From NCBI GenBank assembly GCA_045644665.1, contig JAZRHH010000018.1, positions 37,691 to 101,690 on the forward strand: a DNA stretch of 64,000 nucleotides, written 5' to 3'. Every line of letters begins with the position of its first letter. Position 1 is the stretch's first letter. Source of the stretch: RGIG9115 sp045644665 (lineage in GTDB: Bacteria; Bacillota; Clostridia; UBA1381). The position numbers and the translations under genes were made by a program. Under the pieces are notes generated by a model. The model was given only the letters and a program-made list of their open reading frames with translations. It ran no database searches and had not been told where the DNA came from. This document shows positions 43,628 to 51,781 of the stretch, in pieces.

Positions 43628-44490
43628 GATATAACGGAATGAGGGCTGCGTGGTTACTTATTTTATTAGTATCACTGTCAGTTTTATGCGGCAGTGTGTT
43701 TGCAGCGTATGCGAAAGGTTTGGACTCAAATGCTTCCATGGTAATAGCCCAATTGTTTATGATAGTCCCGTTGGTAGTGGGCGTTGTGATTTTAAAACGT
43801 GTATATACATATGTAAATCTAAAAGAGGATTTGGGTTTTAATGGATTTAATCCCATATTAATGATGCTTTTACTTGTTTTACCCGGTGCCACCTCTGTTT
43901 TTTCGGCACTTGTACAGCTTCCCTTCACAGAAGCGCTCGTGGAAATTTTTGGAGTTCAGTCGGATATTTCCTGCCCTGAAACAGTAGAGTCTTTTTTATG
44001 GCTCTTTTTGTCTTTGTGTGTTGTGGCGCCTGTATTAGAAGAAATAATATGCCGCGGTATAGTTATGAAGCTGTTATCTCCTTACGGAACTTTAGTTTCT
44101 GTTATAGTATCAGCTTTTGGATTTTCTATGCTTCATTTTGCTCCGTCTGTGCTTGTTGTAATATTTATAGTGGGCATCGTTCTTGGATTTATAAGGGTGT
44201 ATACAAATTCTGTTTATTCATGCATTTTATTTCATAGCATGTTTAACTTTTTGTCCCTTATGCAAATTGTGTTTGTAAAGGAGCTTGAGGGGATGTGGAT
44301 TGCAACTGCAATATATGCCTTTATAATGATATGCTTGTTTCCTGTTCTGTTTTTTATACTCTATAAAACAAGCAACTTTAAGAAGCTTCAAAGAGGATAT
44401 GTAAAATGGAATGGAAATGGTATTATACCAATGTTTTTTATGATAGCAGTGTATGTAGCTGTAGCATTCTTTACAGCACTTGTAAATTAA
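43618..44490 (+). CDS. CPBP-family intramembrane protease
   Basis: 290-aa membrane protein, about eight segments. GTG start at 43618 with GAGGAG about 12 bases upstream. The Abi/CAAX-protease motif 1 is Glu141-Glu142-xxx-Arg146 (VLEEIICRG), motif 2 is His173 (FSMLHFAP), and a third motif is the His of ILFHSMFN near 214. Members are glutamic intramembrane proteases or bacteriocin-immunity-like proteins. Substrate not predictable. Confidence 0.9.
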   Translation: MQVRYNGMRAAWLLILLVSLSVLCGSVFAAYAKGLDSNASMVIAQLFMIVPLVVGVVILKRVYTYVNLKEDLGFNGFNPILMMLLLVLPGATSVFSALVQLPFTEALVEIFGVQSDISCPETVESFLWLFLSLCVVAPVLEEIICRGIVMKLLSPYGTLVSVIVSAFGFSMLHFAPSVLVVIFIVGIVLGFIRVYTNSVYSCILFHSMFNFLSLMQIVFVKELEGMWIATAIYAFIMICLFPVLFFILYKTSNFKKLQRGYVKWNGNGIIPMFFMIAVYVAVAFFTALVN

Positions 44491-44507
44491 ACGAGAGGTT
44501 ATGACAT

Positions 44508-45272
44508 ATGATTTTTGATTCACATGCCCATTATAATGACAGAGCATTTGACGAGGACGCAGCAGAACTTCTTGGCTCTATGGAAGAAAATAATGTAGGC
44601 AAAATAATGAACGCTTGTTCAAATCTTTCCGAAATGGAAAGAATAATAAGTCTTTGCAAGACTTTTCCTTTTATGTACGGGTCTGTTGGTATTCATCCGG
44701 ACAGTGCAGAGAAAATAACTCCCCACATAGAAAAAGCTATAAAGACTTTTACAAAAGAAGAAAAAATACTAGCCATTGGCGAAATAGGGCTTGACTATCA
44801 TTATGAGGAAATTCCAAGGGAAATACAAAAGGAGTGTTTTGATAGCCAAATGTCCATAGCAGCTGACCTCGGACTTCCTGTTATAATTCATGACAGAGAG
44901 GCACATAAGGATAGTTTGGACATAGCCTCATCTCATAAAGGAATAAGTGGTGTTTTCCATTGCTTTTCGGGAAGTCGTGAAATGGCAAGAGAGGTACTTG
45001 ACCTTGGGCTTTATATAGCTTTTGGCGGCTCCTTAACCTTTAAAAACAATGTAAAAACGGTAGAGGCTGCAAAATATGTGCCCCTTGACAGAATTGTGGT
45101 GGAAACAGATTGTCCTTATCTAACACCTGTTCCGTACAGAGGAAAACGAAATTCTTCTATTTATCTTAAGTATGTGATAGAAAAAATAGCAGAATTAAAA
45201 GACATTTCTCCAAAGGAAGTTGAGATGGCAACATATGAAAATGCTTGTGGGTTATTTAATATAGAGAGGTAA
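44508..45272 (+). CDS. tatD: TatD-family metal-dependent hydrolase/DNase
   Basis: 254 aa. His6 and His8 in FDSHAHYND, Glu of AIGEIGLDYHY (about 93), His of PVIIHDREAH (about 130), His of VFHCFSG and the Asp of VVETDCPYLTPVP make the full amidohydrolase metal site. TatD proteins act as 3' exonucleases and in D-aminoacyl-tRNA removal. It is followed after 5 bp by the radical SAM gene habitually found with it. Confidence 0.94.
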   Translation: MIFDSHAHYNDRAFDEDAAELLGSMEENNVGKIMNACSNLSEMERIISLCKTFPFMYGSVGIHPDSAEKITPHIEKAIKTFTKEEKILAIGEIGLDYHYEEIPREIQKECFDSQMSIAADLGLPVIIHDREAHKDSLDIASSHKGISGVFHCFSGSREMAREVLDLGLYIAFGGSLTFKNNVKTVEAAKYVPLDRIVVETDCPYLTPVPYRGKRNSSIYLKYVIEKIAELKDISPKEVEMATYENACGLFNIER

Positions 45273-45277
45273 TAAAA

Positions 45278-45889
45278 ATGGATATGAATATAGCTTACAG
45301 ATACTATGGTCAAAAGCCATTGTATCTTAATATGACAAACAGATGTACAAATAAATGTAAGTTCTGTATAAGGTATACAGATTCCGGAGTTGAGGGTACA
45401 GACCTGTGGCTTCGTCATGAGCCGTCTGTGGAAGAAATAAAAGCAGCACTTGTTGAAGCAGATTATAAATCATGTGAGGAAATTGTAATGTGCGGCTATG
45501 GCGAGCCTATGATGAGGTGGGATATAATACCTGAAATCTGCTCCTTTATCCGCAGCGGAAATCCGGATGCAAAAATAAGAATAAATACAAACGGCCACGG
45601 CAACAAAATTGCAGGACGTGACATAACCCCTACTCTGGAGGGACTTGTTGATGAAATATCAATAAGCCTAAACGAAAAAAATGCAAAAAAGTACCACGAG
45701 CTTTGTGTTTGTGACTTTGGCGAGGAGGGATTTTACGAGCTTCTTGACTTTGCAAAAAAAGCAAAGGAACATGTAAAAACGGTGGTACTAAGCATTGTGG
45801 ACGTGCTTCCTCCGGAAGATATAGAGCAGTGTAAAAAAATAGCAGAGGAAACAGGAGTTCCTCTCAGAATAAGAGAAATGATAAACTGA
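45278..45889 (+). CDS. TatD-associated radical SAM protein
   Basis: 203 aa. The radical SAM cysteines are Cys23, Cys27 and Cys30 (RCTNKCKFC). The short length, the YLNMTNRCTNKCKFCIRY start and the position directly after tatD fit the TatD-associated radical SAM family (TIGR04038-like). A GGE-like element (MCGYGEPMMRW) follows near residue 75. The substrate is unknown; coupling to TatD suggests a nucleic acid or nucleotide, which is inference. Confidence 0.92.
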   Translation: MDMNIAYRYYGQKPLYLNMTNRCTNKCKFCIRYTDSGVEGTDLWLRHEPSVEEIKAALVEADYKSCEEIVMCGYGEPMMRWDIIPEICSFIRSGNPDAKIRINTNGHGNKIAGRDITPTLEGLVDEISISLNEKNAKKYHELCVCDFGEEGFYELLDFAKKAKEHVKTVVLSIVDVLPPEDIEQCKKIAEETGVPLRIREMIN

Positions 45890-45903
45890 TAACGAGGTTT
45901 TCT

Positions 45904-46701
45904 ATGAATAAAATATCTTTTCCAAAGCTAGGTATAAATCTTAATGTAAATCCTGTTGCCTTTTCTGTAGGCGGACGGGACATATATTGGTATGCAATAA
46001 TGATACTTACGGGATTTTTGCTTGGAATGTTTTTTTGTATGCGCTCGGCAAAAAAACGTAATATAAATCCCGACCATGTTTATGATATAGCACTTTATGG
46101 TCTTATAATAGGCGTTATTTGTGCAAGGATTTATTATGTAATTTTTGATTTTAAATCCTTTAAGGACAACCTCCTTGATATTTTCAAAATATGGGAGGGA
46201 GGCATTGCAATATACGGTGGCATAATAGGGGCAGTGCTCACAGCATATGTGTACTCACGTATTAAAAAGCTAAAGGTTTACGAAATGTTTGATATCTGCT
46301 CTCCCGGACTTTTAATCGGTCAGGCAATCGGCAGATACGGAAACTTCTTTAACGCAGAGGTATACGGCCATGAAACTGACTTTTTTCTTGGTATGTCCAT
46401 AAACGGCGGTGCGCCTGTGCACCCTCTTTTCCTTTACGAGTCTTTGTGGAATGTCCTTGGACTTATCATAATACTTCTTTTACGTGATAAGAAAAAGGCA
46501 CACGGTCAGGTGTTCTACGGATATCTTTTGTGGTACGGAGTGGGCAGACTTGTTCTTGAGGGTATGCGACAGAGTGAGTATATATTGTATGCAATTGAGG
46601 GCGTAGTTGGCATATCCCAGATAGTATCTGCCTTGATAGTTGTATTTTCTTCTTTTATGATTATAAAACTTGGAAAGAGAAAAGCTGATGAAAATAGGTA
46701 A
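45904..46701 (+). CDS. lgt: Prolipoprotein diacylglyceryl transferase
   Basis: Transfers diacylglycerol to the lipobox Cys of prolipoproteins at the membrane. 265 aa, about seven membrane segments. The signature GRYGNFFN is at 143-150, preceded by GQAI, with YGGIIGA near 104-110 and HPLFLYESLWN near 175-185. The end overlaps the dusB start by 14 bp. Confidence 0.95.
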   Translation: MNKISFPKLGINLNVNPVAFSVGGRDIYWYAIMILTGFLLGMFFCMRSAKKRNINPDHVYDIALYGLIIGVICARIYYVIFDFKSFKDNLLDIFKIWEGGIAIYGGIIGAVLTAYVYSRIKKLKVYEMFDICSPGLLIGQAIGRYGNFFNAEVYGHETDFFLGMSINGGAPVHPLFLYESLWNVLGLIIILLLRDKKKAHGQVFYGYLLWYGVGRLVLEGMRQSEYILYAIEGVVGISQIVSALIVVFSSFMIIKLGKRKADENR

Positions 46702-47632
46702 CATAGAGTTTAAAAACAAAATATTTCTTGCTCCAATGGCAGGTGTTTGCGACTATACCTTTCGCAGTATTTGTGAAAGCTATGGTGCAGGCGCTGTATA
46801 CTCGGAAATGGTAAGTGCAAAAGGGCTTTACTATAAGGATAAGAAAACCCGAGCACTTATGGAGGGAAAACATGGAGTTCCCTATGGCATACAAATATTC
46901 GGCTGTGAGCCGGACATAATAGGTCAGGTTGCGGCAGAAGCGGCTTCATATGGTGATTTTCTTGATATAAATATGGGTTGCCCCACACCAAAAATCGTAA
47001 ATAACGGTGACGGTAGTGCCCTTCTTAAAAACCCGGCTCTTGCAGGACAGGTAATAAAAAGCGCTGTGGAAAATGCCGGAAAGCCTGTAACGGTTAAAAT
47101 GCGCATAGGTTGGGACAAAAAAGGAATTGGCACAGAGTTTGCAAAGGTTATAGAAGATAGCGGTGCGTCTGCTATTTGTGTTCATGGAAGAACAAGAGCA
47201 CAGTTTTATTCCGGTGAGGCAGACTGGGAAGAAATAGAAAAGATAGTCAGGGCAGTTAAAATCCCTGTTATCGGTAACGGTGATGTAACAAACCCCGGAC
47301 TTGCTAAAAAGATGATTGATGAAACAGGCTGCAGTGCAGTTATGATAGGCAGAGCTGCAGAGGGGAATCCCTTTATTTTCAGACAAATGAAAGAATTTTT
47401 TCAAGAGGGTACCGTTTCTTATTACCCCACAGAGCAGGAAAGAATAAATCAGGCAATGGCGCATACAAAATCTCTTGTGGAAGCAAAGGGTGAGGACAAG
47501 GGTATAAAGGAAGCAAGAAAGCATATTGCCTGGTATATAAAAGGCATGAAAAATTCGAGTGAACTCAAAACTTTGATTTTTAAAACATCAAAATATGATG
47601 AAACAATAAAAATTTTGTCAAATTTTTTGTAA
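46688..47632 (+). CDS. dusB: tRNA-dihydrouridine synthase, DusB type
   Basis: FMN- and NADPH-dependent reduction of uridines in tRNA. 314 aa from ATG 46688 (MKIGNIEFKNKIFLAPMAGV), inside the end of lgt, with GGAAAGAG about 9-16 bases upstream. Catalytic Cys98 in INMGCPTPKIVNNGDGSALL; FMN-phosphate region VIGNGDVTNP and MIGRAAEGNPFIFRQ. Last gene of the rightward run begun at the acyltransferase. Confidence 0.94.
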   Translation: MKIGNIEFKNKIFLAPMAGVCDYTFRSICESYGAGAVYSEMVSAKGLYYKDKKTRALMEGKHGVPYGIQIFGCEPDIIGQVAAEAASYGDFLDINMGCPTPKIVNNGDGSALLKNPALAGQVIKSAVENAGKPVTVKMRIGWDKKGIGTEFAKVIEDSGASAICVHGRTRAQFYSGEADWEEIEKIVRAVKIPVIGNGDVTNPGLAKKMIDETGCSAVMIGRAAEGNPFIFRQMKEFFQEGTVSYYPTEQERINQAMAHTKSLVEAKGEDKGIKEARKHIAWYIKGMKNSSELKTLIFKTSKYDETIKILSNFL

Positions 47633-47669
47633 CAGAGTGTATAAATTCTTATAAGTTTTAAAAAAACAC

Positions 47670-47698
47670 TTGAAAATTTTGCAAATATTTGATAGAAT
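47670..47698 (+). promoter_or_regulatory. Promoter of guaB
   Basis: TTGAAA (47670-47675) and TAGAAT (47693-47698), 17-bp spacer. No purine riboswitch fits in the 48 bp to the start. Confidence 0.65.
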
Positions 47699-47746
47699 AA
47701 ATCAAATACATTCAAAATAATTGGATAAAAAGAAAGGATGGATAAT

Positions 47747-49210
47747 ATGCAGGACAAATTTGCAAAAGAAGGCTTAACCTTTGATGATGTTCTTCTTGTG
47801 CCGCAAAAATCAGATGTAACTCCAAACGAAATTGAGCTTGGAACAAGACTTACAAAAACTATTCGTTTGAACGTGCCACTTATGAGTGCGGCAATGGATA
47901 CTGTAACAGAGTCCGCAATGGCAATTGCAATGGCAAGAGAAGGCGGAATAGGTATTATTCATAAAAACATGACAATTCAGGAGCAGGCTGCAGAGGTAGA
48001 TAAGGTAAAGCGTTCAGAAAACGGCGTTATAAAAAATCCGTTCTTTTTATCTCCGGAACATACTCTTGAGGACGCAGAAGCTCTTATGTCACGCTTTAAA
48101 ATTTCAGGTGTGCCAATCTGTGACGGGGACGGTATGCTTGTAGGTATTCTTACAAACCGTGACCTTAAGTTTGAAAGAGACTTTACAAAGAAAATCAAGG
48201 AAGCAATGACAAGTGAGAACCTTGTTACAGCTCCCGAGGGTACAACCCTTAAGGACGCAGAAGAAATTCTTAGAAAATACAAGATAGAAAAACTTCCTCT
48301 TGTAGATAAAAATAATCATCTTCGTGGACTTATTACAACAAAGGATATAGAAAAGGCAGTAAGATATCCAAACACTGCCCGTGACAAGTATGACAGACTT
48401 CTTGCAGGTGCTGCAATAGGCGTTACAGCAGACTGTCTTGAAAGAACAGCTGCACTTGTTGAAGCGGGCGTTGACGTGGTTGTACTTGACTCTGCTCACG
48501 GACACTCACAAAACATAGTAAATAAGCTTAAAGAAGTAAAGGCTGCATTCCCTGACCTTCCTGTTATTGCAGGTAATATTGCAACAGGTGAGGCAGCAAG
48601 AGATTTGATAGAAGCAGGAGCAGATGCCGTTAAGGTTGGTATCGGACCGGGTTCAATATGTACAACACGTGTTGTTGCAGGTATCGGTGTTCCGCAGATT
48701 ACAGCAATCAGTGATGTATACGACGTTGCAAAGGAATATGACGTGCCTGTAATAGGTGACGGTGGTATCAAGTATTCCGGAGATATTGCAAAAGCAATAG
48801 CAGCAGGTGCAGATGTTATAATGCTCGGAAGTCTTTTGGCCGGCTGTGACGAAAGCCCCGGAGAATTTGAAATTTATCAGGGAAGAAGATTTAAAACATA
48901 CAGAGGTATGGGCTCTCTTGCAGCCATGGAAAAGGGAAGTAAAGACAGATACTTCCAGACAGGCTCTAAAAAGCTTGTTCCCGAGGGTGTTGAAGGACGT
49001 GTGCCATATAAGGGTTCAGCATCAGACACCATATTCCAGCTCCTTGGCGGTTTAAGATCAGGTATGGGTTACTGCGGTGCAAAGACAATTGAGTTTATGA
49101 AAGAAAAAGCTAAATTTGTCAAAATTACAGGCGCAGGTCTTAGAGAAAGTCATCCGCATGATATCTTCATTACAAAGGAAGCTCCTAACTACAGCGTAAG
49201 CGACAAATAA
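47747..49210 (+). CDS. guaB: Inosine-5'-monophosphate dehydrogenase
   Basis: First committed step of GMP synthesis: IMP to XMP with NAD. 487 aa from the ATG at 47747, which has AAAGGA 8 bases upstream; the ATG at 47738 overlaps that site. A CBS pair lies about 95-200 within the TIM barrel. Catalytic Cys305 in GPGSICTTRV. The flap with GMGSLAAME and the DRYFQTG segment are present. Monocistronic with its own terminator. Confidence 0.97.
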   Translation: MQDKFAKEGLTFDDVLLVPQKSDVTPNEIELGTRLTKTIRLNVPLMSAAMDTVTESAMAIAMAREGGIGIIHKNMTIQEQAAEVDKVKRSENGVIKNPFFLSPEHTLEDAEALMSRFKISGVPICDGDGMLVGILTNRDLKFERDFTKKIKEAMTSENLVTAPEGTTLKDAEEILRKYKIEKLPLVDKNNHLRGLITTKDIEKAVRYPNTARDKYDRLLAGAAIGVTADCLERTAALVEAGVDVVVLDSAHGHSQNIVNKLKEVKAAFPDLPVIAGNIATGEAARDLIEAGADAVKVGIGPGSICTTRVVAGIGVPQITAISDVYDVAKEYDVPVIGDGGIKYSGDIAKAIAAGADVIMLGSLLAGCDESPGEFEIYQGRRFKTYRGMGSLAAMEKGSKDRYFQTGSKKLVPEGVEGRVPYKGSASDTIFQLLGGLRSGMGYCGAKTIEFMKEKAKFVKITGAGLRESHPHDIFITKEAPNYSVSDK

Positions 49211-49294
49211 TAAATTACATTAAACAATAAGTAGAATATATGCCATTTGGTTTACGATATTTGAGAGAATTATGTAAAATAAATAAAGCATAAT

Positions 49295-49350
49295 AAAATG
49301 AAATTGTTACATAGTTAATAACTTTGTAACAATTTCATTTTTATTTTTTC
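49295..49350 (+). terminator. Terminator after guaB
   Basis: A 16-bp stem (49295-49310 with 49326-49341) with a 15-base loop, then TTATTTTTT. The 84 bp between guaB and this stem hold nothing recognisable. Confidence 0.85.
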
Positions 49351-49502
49351 TAAAACGGCTGTAATATTATAAAAGCTGAAATATAGCGTAAAAAGGGAAT
49401 AAATATGCAATAAATAGCAAAAACAATTGTTAAAAATACAGTCTTTAGATACCTGTTTGTGATGTTGATTTAAAAACTTTTTAATATTTTTTAACAAAAG
49501 CC

Positions 49503-49531
49503 TTGACAAACAATTTAAAAAATGTTAAAAT
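49503..49531 (+). promoter_or_regulatory. Promoter of the SLH-NlpC/P60 gene
   Basis: Perfect TTGACA (49503-49508) and TAAAAT (49526-49531), 17-bp spacer. The preceding 150 bp after the guaB terminator are AT-rich and show no gene. Confidence 0.78.
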
Positions 49532-49557
49532 TGATATTGTAAATCATAAAGAGATAG

Positions 49558-49581
49558 AATGTCTCTGCTTCCGGAGACATT
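49558..49581 (+). promoter_or_regulatory. 5'-UTR hairpin before the SLH-NlpC/P60 gene
   Basis: AATGTCTC (49558-49565) and GAGACATT (49574-49581) form an 8-bp stem with an 8-base loop, ending 12 bases before AAAGAAAGG. It lies within the predicted leader and may stabilise the mRNA or bind a regulator. No T-run follows. Confidence 0.5.
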
Positions 49582-49607
49582 AAAAAGCTAAAGAAAGGTG
49601 CGATACT

Positions 49608-50975
49608 TTGAATAGATTAAAGGCTATACTCTTTGCCGCAGTAGCAGCTGTATCAGTTCAAACTGCAGCTTATGCCGCAGACTTAAGTGATTGGGCAGTC
49701 AACGAGTACATAGAAGCAAATTCAACCGGACTTTTGTCTTACAATATCGTTTCAGGCAATCTAAAATCAAATATTACAAGAGAAGAATTTTGCGAACTCG
49801 CAATGAATTTATATGAAAAATTAACAAATGAAGAAACAAAAATACCTGCTAAATCACCTTTTGTTGATTGTAACAACCCTGTTGTAAGCCAGGCGTATTA
49901 TAACGGAATTGTCAAAGGTGTTTCAGAAAATAAATTTGAACCGAACAGAACTGTAACAAGACAGGAAATGGCTGTCATGCTTGTAAATACGCTAAATGCC
50001 GGTGAGGTAGATGTTGTATTCAATACCGAGGAAAGTGAAGATGTTATAAAAAGGTTTGCAGATTACATGAGTGTAGATGAATGGGCAAAATCGTCTCTTG
50101 CAACTATGATAAATCATTCTCTTATTTCGGGAAATGAACATAATGCAATAATGCCTAATTCAAATACAACAAGGGAACAGGCAATAGCTTGTGTTAACCG
50201 TTGTTATAAAAAATTCACAAAATCAGGACAAGAAAGGTATATGCTTCCTTTGATTCAAACTCCAACAAATATAACTTTATATAATGATGTTGTAGTATCA
50301 TGGACAGAAGTTGAGAGTGCAGAAGCATATGTTATAATAATAAAGGACTCATATGGAAACCTGGTATATAATTCAGAGGTTGATGCCGGTTCTTATCTTG
50401 AAATAATAGAGTATAATAAGTTTTATAGCGGCACACATTCTGTAACAGTCGGTTCAAAAATGCCGTCAGGAGACATAGTCTTTAGTTTGCCGACAGATTT
50501 TGTGATTGGAGAGGCATATAGCACCCCCATAATTCCGGATTGGAATATTGATTTTGAAGAGCCGGTTAAGCTTGAAACAATCATTGGTGATAATGAGTTC
50601 ATGTCTGACAGAGCTTCTGAAATAATTGCAGAGGCAGAAAAATATATTGGAATTCCATATGTATACGGCGGAACAACACCTGATGGTTTTGATTGTTCCG
50701 GATTTGTAAAATATGTGTTTAACAAATTTGGTATCACTCTTAAAAGAGTATCCCGTGACCAATATGCATACAACGGAACATCTGTTGCAAAAAATGATCT
50801 ACAACCGGGAGATTTGGTGTTCTTTGGTACGGGTGGATATGTGAGCCACGTAGGCATTTATGCCGGTGGGGGACAAATGATACACTCGCCAAGTACAGGT
50901 AAGAGCATTTGCTACACATCAATAAATACAAATTATTATTTGACACATTACATTGGCGCAAAACGCGTTTTATAG
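49608..50975 (+). CDS. Secreted cell-wall hydrolase: SLH domains plus NlpC/P60 (C40) peptidase
   Basis: 455 aa, TTG start with AAAGAAAGG about 10 bases upstream. Signal peptide about 1-23 ending in YAA. Residues about 24-210 are SLH-like modules (ITREEFCELAMNLYEKL, VTRQEMAVMLVNTL, TTREQAIACVNRCY) for cell-surface attachment. A beta-rich linker follows (about 215-315), then the C40 domain with Cys363 (DGFDCSGF), His414 (SHVGIY) and His426. It should cut gamma-D-glutamyl bonds in peptidoglycan stem peptides. Monocistronic. Confidence 0.93.
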   Translation: MNRLKAILFAAVAAVSVQTAAYAADLSDWAVNEYIEANSTGLLSYNIVSGNLKSNITREEFCELAMNLYEKLTNEETKIPAKSPFVDCNNPVVSQAYYNGIVKGVSENKFEPNRTVTRQEMAVMLVNTLNAGEVDVVFNTEESEDVIKRFADYMSVDEWAKSSLATMINHSLISGNEHNAIMPNSNTTREQAIACVNRCYKKFTKSGQERYMLPLIQTPTNITLYNDVVVSWTEVESAEAYVIIIKDSYGNLVYNSEVDAGSYLEIIEYNKFYSGTHSVTVGSKMPSGDIVFSLPTDFVIGEAYSTPIIPDWNIDFEEPVKLETIIGDNEFMSDRASEIIAEAEKYIGIPYVYGGTTPDGFDCSGFVKYVFNKFGITLKRVSRDQYAYNGTSVAKNDLQPGDLVFFGTGGYVSHVGIYAGGGQMIHSPSTGKSICYTSINTNYYLTHYIGAKRVL

Positions 50976-50986
50976 GGTTTAGTGAT

Positions 50987-51017
50987 GAACAATCGCAAAT
51001 TTTGCGATTGTTCATTT
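50987..51017 (+). terminator. Terminator after the C40 peptidase gene
   Basis: GAACAATCGCAAA (50987-50999) and TTTGCGATTGTTC (51001-51013), a near-loopless palindrome (effectively 4-base loop), then ATTTTATTTTT. Confidence 0.85.
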
Positions 51018-51035
51018 TATTTTTGAAAAAAAGTC

Positions 51036-51064
51036 TTGACAAACTCTATATCCCGTGGTATAAT
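51036..51064 (+). promoter_or_regulatory. Promoter of the tRNA-Glu/tRNA-Ser operon
   Basis: Perfect TTGACA (51036-51041) and TATAAT (51059-51064), 17-bp spacer, 13 bp before the first tRNA. Confidence 0.88.
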
Positions 51065-51077
51065 AGCTTGTGTTCAC

Positions 51078-51152
51078 GGCCCGTTGGTCAAGCGGTTAAG
51101 ACTCCGCCCTCTCACGGCGGCGACAAGGGTTCGATTCCCTTACGGGTCACCA
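51078..51152 (+). tRNA. tRNA-Glu (anticodon CTC)
   Basis: 75 nt, GGCCCGT acceptor paired with ACGGGTC, encoded CCA. Anticodon stem CCGCC/GGCGG with loop CTCTCAC gives anticodon CTC, reading GAG. The usual firmicute gene has TTC, so this is probably an additional isoacceptor. Confidence 0.95.
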
Positions 51153-51172
51153 CAAATTTAATAATTTGAGTA

Positions 51173-51200
51173 AGTGGAAGTCTTTCGGTAGACTTTCACT
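51173..51200 (+). other. Inter-tRNA hairpin with a UUCG-type loop
   Basis: AGTGGAAGTCT (51173-51183) pairs with AGACTTTCACT (51190-51200), 11 bp with one G-U, loop TTCGGT. It lies midway in the 55-base spacer of the tRNA operon and may guide RNase processing. Confidence 0.6.
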
Positions 51201-51207
51201 ATCATTT

Positions 51208-51298
51208 GGAGAAGTACTCAAGAGGCCGAAGAGGCGCCCCTGCTAAGGGTGTAGGTCGGGAAACCGGCGCGAGGGTTCAAATCCCTCCTTCTCCGCCA
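51208..51298 (+). tRNA. tRNA-Ser (anticodon GCT)
   Basis: 91 nt with the long variable arm of class II tRNAs (TAGGTCGGGAAACCGGCGC region), acceptor GGAGAAG paired with CTTCTCC, discriminator G and encoded CCA. Anticodon stem CGCCC/GGGTG, loop CTGCTAA, anticodon GCT. Its 3' end is duplicated 216 bp downstream. Confidence 0.96.
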
Positions 51299-51363
51299 CA
51301 AAAAAGCAAGCACATGTGTGCTTGTTTTTTTGTCGGTGGATAGGATTTGAAGACTCGCGCCGG
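51279..51363 (+). repeat. tRNA-Ser 3' module, copy 1
   Basis: Consists of the last 20 nt of tRNA-Ser, the terminator, and an inverted segment at 51343-51363 whose reverse complement (CCGGCGCGAG..TTCAAATCC) mimics the T-arm region of the same tRNA. The first 36 bases recur exactly at 51495, and the order of parts is the same there. Confidence 0.85.
51299..51331 (+). terminator. Terminator of the tRNA operon
   Basis: CAAGCACA (51307-51314) and TGTGCTTG (51317-51324), flanked by A6 and T7; directly after the tRNA-Ser CCA. Confidence 0.92.
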
Positions 51364-51410
51364 GTACCGGCGAGTGGGGGACGTTTGCGAGTGCTGCCTG
51401 TGGCAGATGA

Positions 51411-51489
51411 AACGAGCAAAAAGGAGTGGCAGTAACACAATGAATTCAAGCATATATGCGCAGAATGAATTGATGTTACAACAGGCTCG
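51411..51489 (+). other. Imperfect long inverted repeat between the two tRNA-Ser modules
   Basis: CGAGC near 51411 faces GCTCG at 51485-51489, GTAACA faces TGTTAC, and TGAATTCA faces TGAATTGA with one mismatch and a 3-base bulge. The 130 bp between the modules (51364-51494) contain no credible gene. This structure is weak on its own. Confidence 0.35.
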
Positions 51490-51494
51490 AAGAG

Positions 51495-51582
51495 AAATCC
51501 CTCCTTCTCCGCCACAAAAAAGCAAGCACAGTAGTGCTTGTTTTTTTGTGCTGCGAGAATCGGATTTGAACACGAGCGCCGG
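51495..51582 (+). repeat. tRNA-Ser 3' module, copy 2 (decayed)
   Basis: 51495-51530 is identical to 51279-51314 (end of tRNA-Ser plus terminator start). Then a second functional-looking terminator (CAAGCAC/GTGCTTG at 51523-51540, T7), then an inverted T-arm-like segment (GGATTTGAA at 51562, GAGCGCCGG at 51574-51582). Upstream bases GCTCGAAGAG resemble the tRNA T-stem with a 2-base loss, so no functional tRNA remains. Confidence 0.85.
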
Positions 51583-51717
51583 AGGCAATGCCTGTTTCTG
51601 CACCTTTTTAAAGAAAATAAGTACCAAATTATTTTGCTGTCTGTAAAAAAAGAACTTTAGTTCCTGTCCGTAATATGAGTGTTAATCACATGATATAAAT
51701 TCTTTAATCTGTTTTAG

Positions 51718-51746
51718 TTGACTTTGGAAATGTAATATAATATAAT
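51718..51746 (+). promoter_or_regulatory. Promoter of the phosphoesterase pair
   Basis: TTGACT (51718-51723) and TATAAT (51741-51746), 17-bp spacer, 36 bp before the first gene. The stretch 51583-51717 shows no gene. Confidence 0.72.
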
Positions 51747-51781
51747 TAATTTGATTTAATTATGAAAGGTTTGTCTGGAAG

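Noticed and set aside
47636..47746. Purine riboswitch before guaB
   Set aside because: The leader after the promoter is under 50 nt, too short for a known purine aptamer and expression platform.
51347..51646. Open frames across the tRNA-Ser repeat region
   Set aside because: They read through tRNA remnants and terminators, lack ribosome sites and show no protein character.
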